Shown: piece after piece, positions 1-7,176 of the stretch
Position numbering within the stretch: the first letter of the stretch is position 1
How the letters are laid out: each line of letters begins with the position of its first letter
Assembly: GCA_020850785.1 (NCBI GenBank)
Contig: JADZDZ010000230.1
Location: 1 to 19,272 of the forward strand
Length of the DNA stretch: 19,272 nt
Origin: Candidatus Sumerlaeota bacterium
Lineage (GTDB): Bacteria > Sumerlaeota > Sumerlaeia > SLMS01
Reading direction: 5' to 3'
The notes under the pieces: model-generated
The model's database searches: none
What the model saw: only the letters and a program-made list of their open reading frames with translations
What the model was told of the DNA's origin: nothing
Position numbers and translations under genes: made by a program

Positions 1-312
1 CGCCTTCAGGTAGATCGTGTACCCCAGCGCCTTGAACACGTGGCGATTCTGCGGATCGAGGACCGCCCCCCCGCCTGATGCGATCACGAGCGACTTCGCT
101 TCCGTCAGGCTGGAGATGAACTGCGTCTCCAGTTGGCGAAATGCCTGTTCGCCGGACTCCTCGAAGATTTTCGAGATTTTCTTTCCCGTGTTTTTTTCAA
201 TCTGCTCGTCGGTATCAATGAACGCATAACCGAGAGTTTCGGCCAGCTTTCGGCCAACCGTCGTTTTTCCAGAACCCATCAGGCCAACAAGTGTCACGCA
301 GCGTTGCGACAT
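1..312 (-). CDS. aroK: Shikimate kinase, 3' part missing (window edge)
   Basis: The protein phosphorylates shikimate to shikimate 3-phosphate with ATP in the cytoplasm, a step on the way to chorismate and the aromatic amino acids. The first 104 codons are present, starting at the ATG complementary to 310-312. Visible motifs are the Walker A loop GLMGSGKTT near residues 10-18, the substrate and metal aspartates in DTDEQIE near residues 33-39, and the GGG shikimate-binding turn in ASGGGAV. The remaining third, including the LID and adenine-binding loop, lies outside the window. A GGAG sequence lies about 11 nt upstream of the start. The gene follows aroE on the same strand after 35 nt, so the two very probably share a transcript. 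The family assignment is firm; aroK versus aroL naming is convention. Confidence 0.95.
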   Translation of the reverse strand, partial: MSQRCVTLVGLMGSGKTTVGRKLAETLGYAFIDTDEQIEKNTGKKISKIFEESGEQAFRQLETQFISSLTEAKSLVIASGGGAVLDPQNRHVFKALGYTIYLKA

Positions 313-347
313 TTTCAAAATTCTCCAAATTTTAAACAGGCGACAAA

Positions 348-1241
348 CTACAGTGCGCTGTCCAGAGCCTTTCTCATGACGCTCCGGTCTGGCTTCACAT
401 CGAACCAAAATTCAAACGATGCCGCACCTTGTTCCAGCAGCATCGACAGCCCATCGCTGGTCCGCAATCCCTTCGCCCGGCACCGGAAAAGAAACTCCGT
501 TTCCAGCGGGGCATAGATGCTTTCCAGAACGTGGCAATGGGGTGGAAGCAGCGCGGGATCCAAGGGTAAACCCTGAGACGAATCCATTCCCACCCTCGTC
601 ACCTGAAACGCAACATCGACCCCGTTCCAGTCCACATTGGAACTGCGGCCCTGCTCAAAAAGCTCCACGGCCTCCCAGACGATTCCGCGCGGAAGTTCCG
701 CGCTCGATTCCAGTGCGTGGACGATGGCGTTTGCATTGTGCAGCGTTCGGTTCAGGATGGTGATGCGCTTCGCACCGGCAAGTGCGCATCCCACGGCCAC
801 ACCGCGTCCCGCGCCGCCGGCGCCGATGATCAGGCAGTTCTTTCCCTTCACCGTCGCCCCGTCGCTTTCCACGGCGCGAATCGCGCCAAGACAGTCGGTG
901 TTGTGCCCCGTGAGCGTCCTGTCCTTCTCAACGCGAATCGTGTTCACGGCGCCGCAGATGTTCGCCTCCCGCGTGAGGCGATCCATCAATCCCGCGACGG
1001 CCACCTTGTGGGGAATGGTGACGTTGCTCCCAACGTAATTCCCGCTGCGAATCTGATGGACGATCTCCTCAATTCCCTCCGGCCGCACGGGGAGCGCCAC
1101 GTAGCGGGCATCAATTCCCGCCGCTTGCAGCGCCGCATTCTGCATCAACGGTGATAGCGAATGCGACACCGGCCATCCCAGCAATCCCACCATTCGCGTT
1201 TGTTGTTCGCTTTGTGTCACAGGATCGTGCCCCACAACCAT
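348..1241 (-). CDS. aroE: Shikimate dehydrogenase (NADP+)
   Basis: The enzyme reduces 3-dehydroshikimate to shikimate with NADPH, the step just before the kinase encoded next door. The 297-residue product has the usual order. The substrate-binding SHSLSP lies near residues 26-31 and NVTIPHK ends in the catalytic Lys79. GHNTD holds the partner Asp116, and the Rossmann loop GAGGAGRG lies near 140-147, followed by NRT. The C-terminal DGLSMLLEQGA corresponds to the family's GLxMLxxQ motif. The segment normally reading INATPxGM is FQVTRVGM here (about residues 212-219), a notable deviation in the cofactor half. The start at 1241 overlaps the end of the prepilin peptidase gene by 25 nt. An internal ATG at 1193 would give MVGLLGWPVSHSLSP and is possible, and neither start has a clear Shine-Dalgarno sequence. 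It lies between the prepilin peptidase and aroK genes in one probable operon. Confidence 0.93.
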   Translation of the reverse strand: MVVGHDPVTQSEQQTRMVGLLGWPVSHSLSPLMQNAALQAAGIDARYVALPVRPEGIEEIVHQIRSGNYVGSNVTIPHKVAVAGLMDRLTREANICGAVNTIRVEKDRTLTGHNTDCLGAIRAVESDGATVKGKNCLIIGAGGAGRGVAVGCALAGAKRITILNRTLHNANAIVHALESSAELPRGIVWEAVELFEQGRSSNVDWNGVDVAFQVTRVGMDSSQGLPLDPALLPPHCHVLESIYAPLETEFLFRCRAKGLRTSDGLSMLLEQGAASFEFWFDVKPDRSVMRKALDSAL

Positions 1242-2320
1242 TGGTAGATGCGCTGCTGGAAGATGACCTCGATCACGGCGGCCAGCGCGATGGAGGGACC
1301 AAACGGGAGGTAGTGAACGGGGCGGCTGCGCGGGGTGTTGCGGTTGATTTCCACCAAACGACCCACGGCTGCCTGCGCCTCGGCGAACTCCGCCGCTGGC
1401 TCGGCGCTGACGGGCAAACCCGCGCCCGCTTCAAGAATTGCGGGGCCTGCGTGGCGCGCCGCGATTATCTTCCGCACCTGTCTTATCAGCACTCCGTCGA
1501 CGATTCCGAACAGCGCCGCCAGCGCCAGCGTGACGAGGCAGCCGGCAATTCCCAGCGTGGCACCAATCATCGCAAACAGCTTCACGTCGCCGAAGCCCAT
1601 CGCTTCCTTGCGAAAGACGATCTTCCCGATGATGCCGATTCCGTAGAGCATGAAGAATCCGAAGGCCGCGCCGATGACCGCATTCACCAGCGGCTCCCAC
1701 CAGTGAATGCCGCCCGATTCCGCCGCAAGGGTGAAGGGGCTTTTCAGCAGCGCCTCCACGACGTCATACCATTCCTTCCCCCAACTCAACCGCAGCGCAG
1801 GAAACGGTCCCGCCGACGCCAGCAGCGGCCAGGGGTCGCATACGCTGATGGCCACCGCCGCCACGAGTGCCGCAATTGTTCCCCCGATGGTCAACTGATC
1901 GGGAATGATGTAGTGATCAATGTCCGTGAAGGTTCCAATCAGGAGCATGCTGGCGAAGGCCAGATACCAGAAGGTCGCCACCTGAAGCGAACCGGACTGC
2001 GGCGGATTTGTGCCCATGAAGATTGCCACAAACATGAGCCCTGTCAGGAGTTCGATCAGCATGTAGCGCATGCTGTATTTCGATCCGCACTGGCGGCACC
2101 GCCCCCCCAAAACGAAATAGCTGACGATGGGAAGATTATCAAACCACTTCACCATGCTCCCGCAGCGGAAGCAGAAGCTGCGGCGGGGATTGTTGACCGA
2201 CATTCCCATGGGAACCCGGTAGATGCAGACGTTGTAAAAGGAGCCCAGAAATATCCCCAGAATAAAGGCGATGACGCAGGTGGCTGGATAGAGTTCGGGG
2301 GGGAGGGGGATGTGGACCAT
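1217..2320 (-). CDS. pilD: Type IV prepilin peptidase / N-methyltransferase (PilD/GspO family, peptidase A24A)
   Basis: This inner-membrane aspartyl protease cleaves the leader of type IV pilins or type II secretion pseudopilins and methylates the new N-terminus. The 367-residue product begins with a membrane helix (about 12-32). It then has the cytoplasmic methyltransferase loop with two zinc-type CxxC pairs (Cys50/53 and Cys75/78). The protease aspartates are Asp133 in TDIDHYIIPD and Asp245 in GFGD. A C-terminal PFGPSIALA motif (about 339-347) is also typical. It is longer than usual members (about 250-290 residues) because of a loop at about 161-210 and an Ala/Glu-rich insert at about 279-337. 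The frame stays open up to 2503, but that extension is polar, not family-like and crosses the divergent promoter, so I chose the ATG at 2320. It is the first gene of the probable unit with aroE and aroK. No pilin gene is in the window, so pilus versus type II secretion cannot be decided. Confidence 0.93.
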   Translation of the reverse strand: MVHIPLPPELYPATCVIAFILGIFLGSFYNVCIYRVPMGMSVNNPRRSFCFRCGSMVKWFDNLPIVSYFVLGGRCRQCGSKYSMRYMLIELLTGLMFVAIFMGTNPPQSGSLQVATFWYLAFASMLLIGTFTDIDHYIIPDQLTIGGTIAALVAAVAISVCDPWPLLASAGPFPALRLSWGKEWYDVVEALLKSPFTLAAESGGIHWWEPLVNAVIGAAFGFFMLYGIGIIGKIVFRKEAMGFGDVKLFAMIGATLGIAGCLVTLALAALFGIVDGVLIRQVRKIIAARHAGPAILEAGAGLPVSAEPAAEFAEAQAAVGRLVEINRNTPRSRPVHYLPFGPSIALAAVIEVIFQQRIYQWLWGTIL

Positions 2321-2419
2321 GCGGCGTTGCGCTCTGGCAGAAACGGTCAGGGAACGGGAGGCGGGGCGGCAACAACGAAACCATCTGCGGTTTGGGCCTT
2401 TTAGCCACCAAATACCGGG

Positions 2420-2448
2420 TTGACGGTACGGGGCCGCCGCCCCATATT
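2420..2448 (+). promoter_or_regulatory. Probable sigma70-type promoter of the FG-GAP gene
   Basis: TTGACG (2420-2425, five of six to consensus) is followed after exactly 17 nt by CATATT (2443-2448, four of six). Transcription would start near 2455, about 65 nt upstream of the start codon. The spacer contains a short inverted repeat, GGGGC-N4-GCCCC (2430-2443), which could be a regulator site or chance in GC-rich DNA. The promoter is read from sequence only. Confidence 0.5.
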
Positions 2449-2507
2449 TGCCAGTGTTCTCACTAAAGGCGGCAGTGTGCCGTTTCGGTTCTGCATACCC
2501 CACCCGA

Positions 2508-2512
2508 AGGAA
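2508..2512 (+). promoter_or_regulatory. Shine-Dalgarno AAGGA deciding a GTG start
   Basis: AAGGA lies 7 nt before the GTG at 2520 but 19 nt before the ATG at 2532, so it favours the GTG as the start of the FG-GAP gene. Confidence 0.55.
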
Positions 2513-2519
2513 TTCCTGC

Positions 2520-4205
2520 GTGGCTCATTGGATGAAAACCCTGGTGTTGGGAGTCGCCCTCGCGTTGCCGGGGCTTCTTCCCGCCGTGACGACGGATTAT
2601 GATGCCTACACCCTGAACCTGACCCGCATCTCTGAGAATCGCCGGAACCCCGGCGAGATGGGGCCGGTTGCCACGGGCGACTTCAACAGTGACGGCGTCG
2701 ATGACATCGCCTTCGGCTCCCCCCGTTCGGCGGCACTTCTGACTGCGAACTCAGGCAACGTCTTTGTCATTTATGGCAGCGACCCACTGCTGGCCACTGA
2801 CTACTACGACCTGACGGCGCAGCCTGATCAGGCGAGCAATGGCCTGTTCAGCCGACTTTACACGAACAACACGGAAGGTTTTCAACTCCTTCCGGAACGC
2901 GGCGGCGAGCAGTTTGGACAGTCGCTCGCCTCTGGCGATTTTGACGGGGACGGGATCGACGATCTGGCGATCGGTGCCCCCGCGCTGATCGGCGGTTCGG
3001 GGCAGGGCGCCGTGTATCTGCTCTACGGTCGCGACGATTCGATCACGACGCATCCGCTGTCGGGCCTCGAACTGATCGACAACGAAATTTTTGACGAGGA
3101 AGCCTTCGAAGTGAAGGGGAACCCAAGTCACCAGTATTTTGGCGAAGTGGTTTTCATGGCCGATCTGGACGTCGATGGATACGATGATTTGGTGGTTGGA
3201 TCGCCGAACCATCCCGTTTCAGTCGGCGTGGAAATCATCTGGGGGCGCCCCCGCAATGTCCTGCCGGTCAACCAGCGCCTTCATCGCGCGGTGATGGGAT
3301 CGGTGGAGGTTTCCACGGTGATCGCCGGCGCATTGGCGGGCGAGCGCATGGGTTCGTCGTTCGCGGCGTACGACTTCGCCGGCGGCCTGTCCAAGGAGCT
3401 TTTCATCGGATGCCCCGGCTGGCCCGGTGGCCCCGGCTCCCGCGGCCGCGTGATTCAGGTGAACATCTCCAAGCCACCGACCAACTTCAACACCTACAAC
3501 GCGGCGATCGCCCCATTGCAGTATCGCGCAACGGCTGGCATGGCCGGCGCCGATTTCGGCTTCAGCATCGCCATGGATCAACTCGATCCCGACGCACCGG
3601 CGGAACTCGTCATTGGCGCACCGAAGTCCGTCCTGAACAAAGGTGAAGTTTACATCGTCAAGCCGGGAGCGGATGGCATCACCAGCCATGACGTTCCCAC
3701 ATCGACGGGCCTCCTCCTCACGCACACACAATTCGGCGCCAAGCTTGGTTACAAGGTTGCCATCCAGAGCGTGGATGGATTCGCCGGCAAGGACTTGGTT
3801 GTTGGCGCACCCGGCGTCATCACCGGCTCCGGGTTCGACCATGGCCGCGCGTATGTTATCACCGGCGCACCCTACACCCCCGGTAGCACCATTGACGTTG
3901 ATATTCCGACGCTGACCGGCGTGAGCGTCGGCAACTTCCCCAGCGAAATGGGCGGCGGAGCGAACCTTGCCTTCGGCGACTTCGATGCGACGCCAAATCC
4001 CGTTCCACCCGGCGACACGGAACCACGTCAGGACATCGTGATCAGCGGCACGGGGCAGTCGGTCTACGATCCCGCCTGCACGTCCAACAACCAGGGCGAT
4101 TGGGTGCTCTGCAATGGCCAGGAAGTTGGCCTGCGCGCATTTATCGGGCGTTCCGCAGTGCTCAGCACGAGCGATTCCTCCCCCACTTGGTCACTGCTTC
4201 CCTAG
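2520..4205 (+). CDS. Secreted FG-GAP / integrin-alpha-type beta-propeller protein
   Basis: This is a 561-residue exported protein whose specific function I do not recognise. The N-terminus (MKTLVLGVALALPGLLPAVT within the first 25 residues) is a signal peptide with no lipobox. The rest consists of about seven FG-GAP-like repeats with cores near residues 47-70, 132-157, 206-230, 277-300, 345-370, 410-433 and 479-510. Clear examples are GDFNSDGVDDIAFGSP, GDFDGDGIDDLAIGAP and DLDVDGYDDLVVGSP. The first three carry full calcium-binding DxDxDG loops; the later ones are degenerate. Seven repeats fit one closed propeller like the integrin alpha head. Two cysteines near residues 520 and 531 could form a disulfide. 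There is no C-terminal anchor or sorting motif. The GTG at 2520 is preferred for its ribosome-binding site; ATG 2532 is the alternative. It has its own promoter and terminator, so it is transcribed alone. Such proteins usually bind surfaces, ligands or partner proteins. Confidence 0.88.
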   Translation: MAHWMKTLVLGVALALPGLLPAVTTDYDAYTLNLTRISENRRNPGEMGPVATGDFNSDGVDDIAFGSPRSAALLTANSGNVFVIYGSDPLLATDYYDLTAQPDQASNGLFSRLYTNNTEGFQLLPERGGEQFGQSLASGDFDGDGIDDLAIGAPALIGGSGQGAVYLLYGRDDSITTHPLSGLELIDNEIFDEEAFEVKGNPSHQYFGEVVFMADLDVDGYDDLVVGSPNHPVSVGVEIIWGRPRNVLPVNQRLHRAVMGSVEVSTVIAGALAGERMGSSFAAYDFAGGLSKELFIGCPGWPGGPGSRGRVIQVNISKPPTNFNTYNAAIAPLQYRATAGMAGADFGFSIAMDQLDPDAPAELVIGAPKSVLNKGEVYIVKPGADGITSHDVPTSTGLLLTHTQFGAKLGYKVAIQSVDGFAGKDLVVGAPGVITGSGFDHGRAYVITGAPYTPGSTIDVDIPTLTGVSVGNFPSEMGGGANLAFGDFDATPNPVPPGDTEPRQDIVISGTGQSVYDPACTSNNQGDWVLCNGQEVGLRAFIGRSAVLSTSDSSPTWSLLP

Positions 4206-4231
4206 GGCTGCTTTCCCGCTTGTCAGTTGCG

Positions 4232-4262
4232 ACCGCGCTGATGAAGATCAGCGCGGTTTCTT
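4232..4262 (+). terminator. Rho-independent terminator after the FG-GAP gene
   Basis: A perfect 11-bp stem, ACCGCGCTGAT (4232-4242) with ATCAGCGCGGT (4247-4257), encloses a GAAG tetraloop. It is followed directly by TTCTTTTT. It lies 26 nt after the stop codon and 25 nt before the next gene, so it separates the two transcription units. Confidence 0.9.
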
Positions 4263-4287
4263 TTTGGCGGAACAGGATTCATCCACG

Positions 4288-4776
4288 GTGTTCATCGTCG
4301 CGCTCACACCCATCGTCGGCCTCACGCTTCCCGCGCTCACTCCGCTGATCTTTGCGGCGGCCGGTGCGCTCGGATACAAGACGGTGATGGACATGAAGGA
4401 GGGCGGCGACCTGAACGATGCCCTTCGCCAAAAGCTGAAGGAGGAAGCCCGTACCCGCGTGCAGGTGGATACCGTCGTGTTCGATTCCATCGCGCAGGAA
4501 GTGAAGCGCGCGGATTTGCTTCATTTCACGAAGGACGAAATCACGCTGACGCTGATCAAGGACGAGCGCGGCGCGCTGCGCATCGAGGCGAGCGCACCGG
4601 AGGGCTACAGCACGGCGCGGCTGCGCAGCGAGGCGGCCGCCTTCGCCCAGGAAATCGCCCAGCAGTTTGCGCTGTCGCGCACCGTTGAGGAACTGGAAAA
4701 GATGAACGCCGTGGTGAGCGAAGAAGAAGTTACTGAAGAAGGGGAAATCAGGCTGAAGATAAGCCGCTGGACATGA
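4288..4776 (+). CDS. Hypothetical protein with hydrophobic N-terminus, weakly Ycf35/DUF1257-like C-terminus
   Basis: I do not recognise this 162-residue protein with confidence. The first 30 residues are hydrophobic (FIVALTPIVGLTLPALTPLI and on to AAAGALGYK) and could form a membrane anchor. The remainder is charged and mixed alpha/beta. It contains an amphipathic KLKEEARTRVQVD segment, then a strand-rich part (DEITLTLIKDERGALRIEA). The end runs FAQEIAQQFALSRTVEELEK to EEGEIRLKISRW. That end resembles the tail of Ycf35/DUF1257-like proteins (a long helix, then an acidic turn, then a G-I-x-L strand), but this is an impression, not a demonstrated homology. The GTG at 4288 is chosen because an AGGA lies 10 nt upstream and the terminator lies just before it; a longer open frame runs back through the terminator and was rejected. 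It is followed after 24 nt by the TPR gene, so the two are probably co-transcribed. Confidence 0.65.
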   Translation: MFIVALTPIVGLTLPALTPLIFAAAGALGYKTVMDMKEGGDLNDALRQKLKEEARTRVQVDTVVFDSIAQEVKRADLLHFTKDEITLTLIKDERGALRIEASAPEGYSTARLRSEAAAFAQEIAQQFALSRTVEELEKMNAVVSEEEVTEEGEIRLKISRWT

Positions 4777-4800
4777 TGAATCCATTTTGCGGAGCCGCCC

Positions 4801-5610
4801 GTGGCTGAGGGACGTTTCACAAAACTTGAAGGCGCGAAAACCACCTCCGGGCTGACGCCGCCGCCCGGCAGCATTGCGCGCGATGCGCCGAAGAAAAATC
4901 CCGTCGTCGAGGACGAAGCCAACTATCCAACGTTCGTGCTGCGCGCGGACGAGGCGTTCTACACGGGAAATTTTCGCGACGCGCTGCGGCACTACAGCCG
5001 CGCCCTGCAGGAGAAGAACAACCAGATTTACCCGTGGATCGGGCAGATTTCCGCGCTGATTGCGATGCGGCAGTACAAGGAGGCGGAACTGTGGTCCAAC
5101 CGCGCGCTCGATCAATTCCCGGAGGACAGTTCGCTGCTGTCCCAGCGCGCGCGCGTGCTGGCGCACACAGGCAATATCAAGCGCGCCATCGGCGTAAGCG
5201 ACTTCGCGATCAGCAAGGCCGCGACAAACTGGTCATGGCTGGGGCGCGGCGAGGTTCTGCTGGTGGCGAACGATGCCAACGCGATGTTCTGCTTCACGAA
5301 GGCCGTGGAGGCCGCGGAGAAGGACGACTGGCGAACGCCATTCCTCGCGGGATTTGCCTACCTGAACAAGCGCCAGTGGGCCAACGCGGAGGAGTTCCTG
5401 AAAAAATCCGTCGAAATCAATCCGCGCAATCACTTCACATGGTTTTGCCTCGCGCAGGCGCTGACGGAGCTGAGCTATACTGATCGTGCGCGCGACGCCG
5501 TGCAGCGCGTGCTGCAATTGAAGCCCGACTTCCTCCCCGCGCGCGAACTGGAATTGAAAATCTTCCGTCGTCCCTTCTTCAGGCAGGTGTTTGGATTTTT
5601 CAAGCGCTGA
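4801..5610 (+). CDS. Tetratricopeptide repeat (TPR) protein
   Basis: This 269-residue protein is built mostly of TPR helix pairs, which usually act as a protein-protein docking surface. After a polar, Pro-rich N-terminal 40 residues the repeats run from about residue 45 to 260. Recognisable cores are ADEAFYTGNFRDALRHYSRA, GQISALIAMRQYKEAELWSN, ARVLAHTGNIKRAIGVSDFA, AGFAYLNKRQWANAEEFLKK and LAQALTELSYTDRARDAVQR. The tail is basic and aromatic (FRRPFFRQVFGFFKR) and could touch a membrane. There is no signal peptide, so it is probably cytoplasmic. The start is GTG, supported by GGAG 6 nt upstream. It follows the small hypothetical gene closely and is convergent with the membrane-protein gene, with only 6 nt between stop codons and no visible terminator there. 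The partner is unknown; the upstream neighbour is the obvious candidate. Confidence 0.85.
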   Translation: MAEGRFTKLEGAKTTSGLTPPPGSIARDAPKKNPVVEDEANYPTFVLRADEAFYTGNFRDALRHYSRALQEKNNQIYPWIGQISALIAMRQYKEAELWSNRALDQFPEDSSLLSQRARVLAHTGNIKRAIGVSDFAISKAATNWSWLGRGEVLLVANDANAMFCFTKAVEAAEKDDWRTPFLAGFAYLNKRQWANAEEFLKKSVEINPRNHFTWFCLAQALTELSYTDRARDAVQRVLQLKPDFLPARELELKIFRRPFFRQVFGFFKR

Positions 5611-5616
5611 CGCGAC

Positions 5617-7173
5617 TCAACGCTGCGCGTTCCAGTAGCCTTCCATGTCCGCCTCCGTGAGCCGCACCCGCTCCATGGCCTTCAACTCCTCGCGGAATTC
5701 GCGCTCGTCGCCGGACCTGCGATAGTCCGATGCCGCCGCGATGAAATCCGCAGCCCGGTAGCGCGAGCCCCGCGCGTGGTCGTCAACCTGCAGCAACAAT
5801 TGCGCGACTCCCCACAGGGCGAGGAACACGAACGGCATCGCTGCCACCCGGCGGCGTTCCTCCCACGCGATGACGAACCCCGCGCCGCCCAGCATCGCAA
5901 AGCACAGCACCAGCAGCAGCCGGTCCAAGCCGCTCGTTCCGAACAACAAACCATGCCCCAGCAGGATTCCCATCACCACCGCCAGCGGCTTCGGGAACCG
6001 GCGCAGGATGACCAGCAGCGCAATCGCCCCCCATCCCGCCGCCATGGCGACGTCCGAAGTGAGGCCCATCAGGCCGAGCAAGCGTGAACGCGCCTCCACG
6101 TAATCCGCATTGATCGACGACGCCACGTCGCGCGCGCCAACCAATTCCCGCAATTTCCTCGTCAGCACGCGCGGCGCGGCCTTCGTGTACGATCCCACCT
6201 GCGACGCAACCGTCAGGGCCCGCGCGAAGCTGCCACCGGCCGCATCGATCACGGCGGCATCGGCGGGAACCGCCGGTCCCAGCACGGCGCCGGGATTTGT
6301 GTTCAACAGAAATTCCCAGCCCTGCTGGCCGACGATCGGCGCCTTGGTCGCATGCACGGACGCGTTTCTCACCGAAAGTCCCGCCGCAAGGAGCACAAAC
6401 GAGACCGCCATCGCGGCGACGCCTGCAAGGTGCCTCTTCCAATTTTCCCCCTCGCGCAGCGATGCGGAAAGGATTCCCACCAGCGCCAGAATCGGCGCCC
6501 AGTGGAAGAGCGGCCTGAGCCAGATGGCGAGGCCGGCGATGACACCAAACAGCAGCCAATCCCCCGTGAGGCCCTGCCCTCCATTCCTGATGCGCGCATA
6601 CAGCAGCAGCAATGATGAGAATGCGAGCGCCTCCCACACCCACGGCCCCGGATAGAGCGATGCGATGATTGACGCCTGCAGTGAGTTGATCCCAATCCCC
6701 GCAAGAAATCCCACACGCCGGTTTCCAAACAGGAACGCCGCTGCGCCCGCGCAGCAAACACCAACCATCGCACCCGCCACGCAGGAAAGGAGCTTGTACA
6801 GCGCGAGTGATGCGGTCATGCCGAAGCTGCCGGCAAGGATGAAGACGCCGAGTGCGCCGCGCGGGAGTTTGTTGCCGGACCAGCGCGCCCAATCACGCTC
6901 CGGCGCCGCGTTCAGCATCTCGCGCGTGATCAGCAGGTTGCGCCCCGCCAGCGACCAATCGTTTCGCTCAACGATCTTCTTCCCCAACTCCGCATAGAAC
7001 CATGGCTCGCTGCCGAACCATTCCTCGATGCGCCCCGCAGGCTTGTCCGTCAGGTCTGTATAGACAAGGAAGCGCACGCACATTCCCAGCAAAAAGACCA
7101 GGAACAGCGCGGCGCGCCAGCCTCCGGCATCCTCCAGCGAAACGCGTCGCGCTGCCTGAAGGAGCCTTTCCAT
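5617..7173 (-). CDS. Multi-spanning membrane protein, GT-C glycosyltransferase-like
   Basis: The 518-residue product has about ten or more hydrophobic helices. After the first helix (about 21-38) comes a long exterior loop with SEPWFYAELGKKIVERNDW (about 55-73). This resembles the motif of ArnT/PMT (GT39) transferases, where an acidic residue precedes a Tyr/Ala-rich helix and a G-D-W. The following KLPRGALGVFILAGSFG (about 102-118) and the helix pairs up to YPGPWVWEALAFSSLLLLYAR also resemble that fold. In known members the acidic residue of the first loop is catalytic and a polyprenyl-phosphate sugar is the donor; here Glu56 would take that place. The acceptor cannot be guessed. The C-terminal 60 residues are charged and probably cytoplasmic. 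It starts 3 nt after the serine hydrolase stop codon, so it is probably translationally coupled to it. The GT-C assignment is by motif resemblance only. Confidence 0.75.
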   Translation of the reverse strand: MERLLQAARRVSLEDAGGWRAALFLVFLLGMCVRFLVYTDLTDKPAGRIEEWFGSEPWFYAELGKKIVERNDWSLAGRNLLITREMLNAAPERDWARWSGNKLPRGALGVFILAGSFGMTASLALYKLLSCVAGAMVGVCCAGAAAFLFGNRRVGFLAGIGINSLQASIIASLYPGPWVWEALAFSSLLLLYARIRNGGQGLTGDWLLFGVIAGLAIWLRPLFHWAPILALVGILSASLREGENWKRHLAGVAAMAVSFVLLAAGLSVRNASVHATKAPIVGQQGWEFLLNTNPGAVLGPAVPADAAVIDAAGGSFARALTVASQVGSYTKAAPRVLTRKLRELVGARDVASSINADYVEARSRLLGLMGLTSDVAMAAGWGAIALLVILRRFPKPLAVVMGILLGHGLLFGTSGLDRLLLVLCFAMLGGAGFVIAWEERRRVAAMPFVFLALWGVAQLLLQVDDHARGSRYRAADFIAAASDYRRSGDEREFREELKAMERVRLTEADMEGYWNAQR

Positions 7174-7176
7174 CGA

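Noticed and set aside
1151..2404. 417-codon open frame on the plus strand
   Set aside because: It lies antisense to the prepilin peptidase, whose motifs are unmistakable. Its product is rich in His, Arg, Gln and Asp without any domain, typical of a shadow frame in GC-rich DNA.
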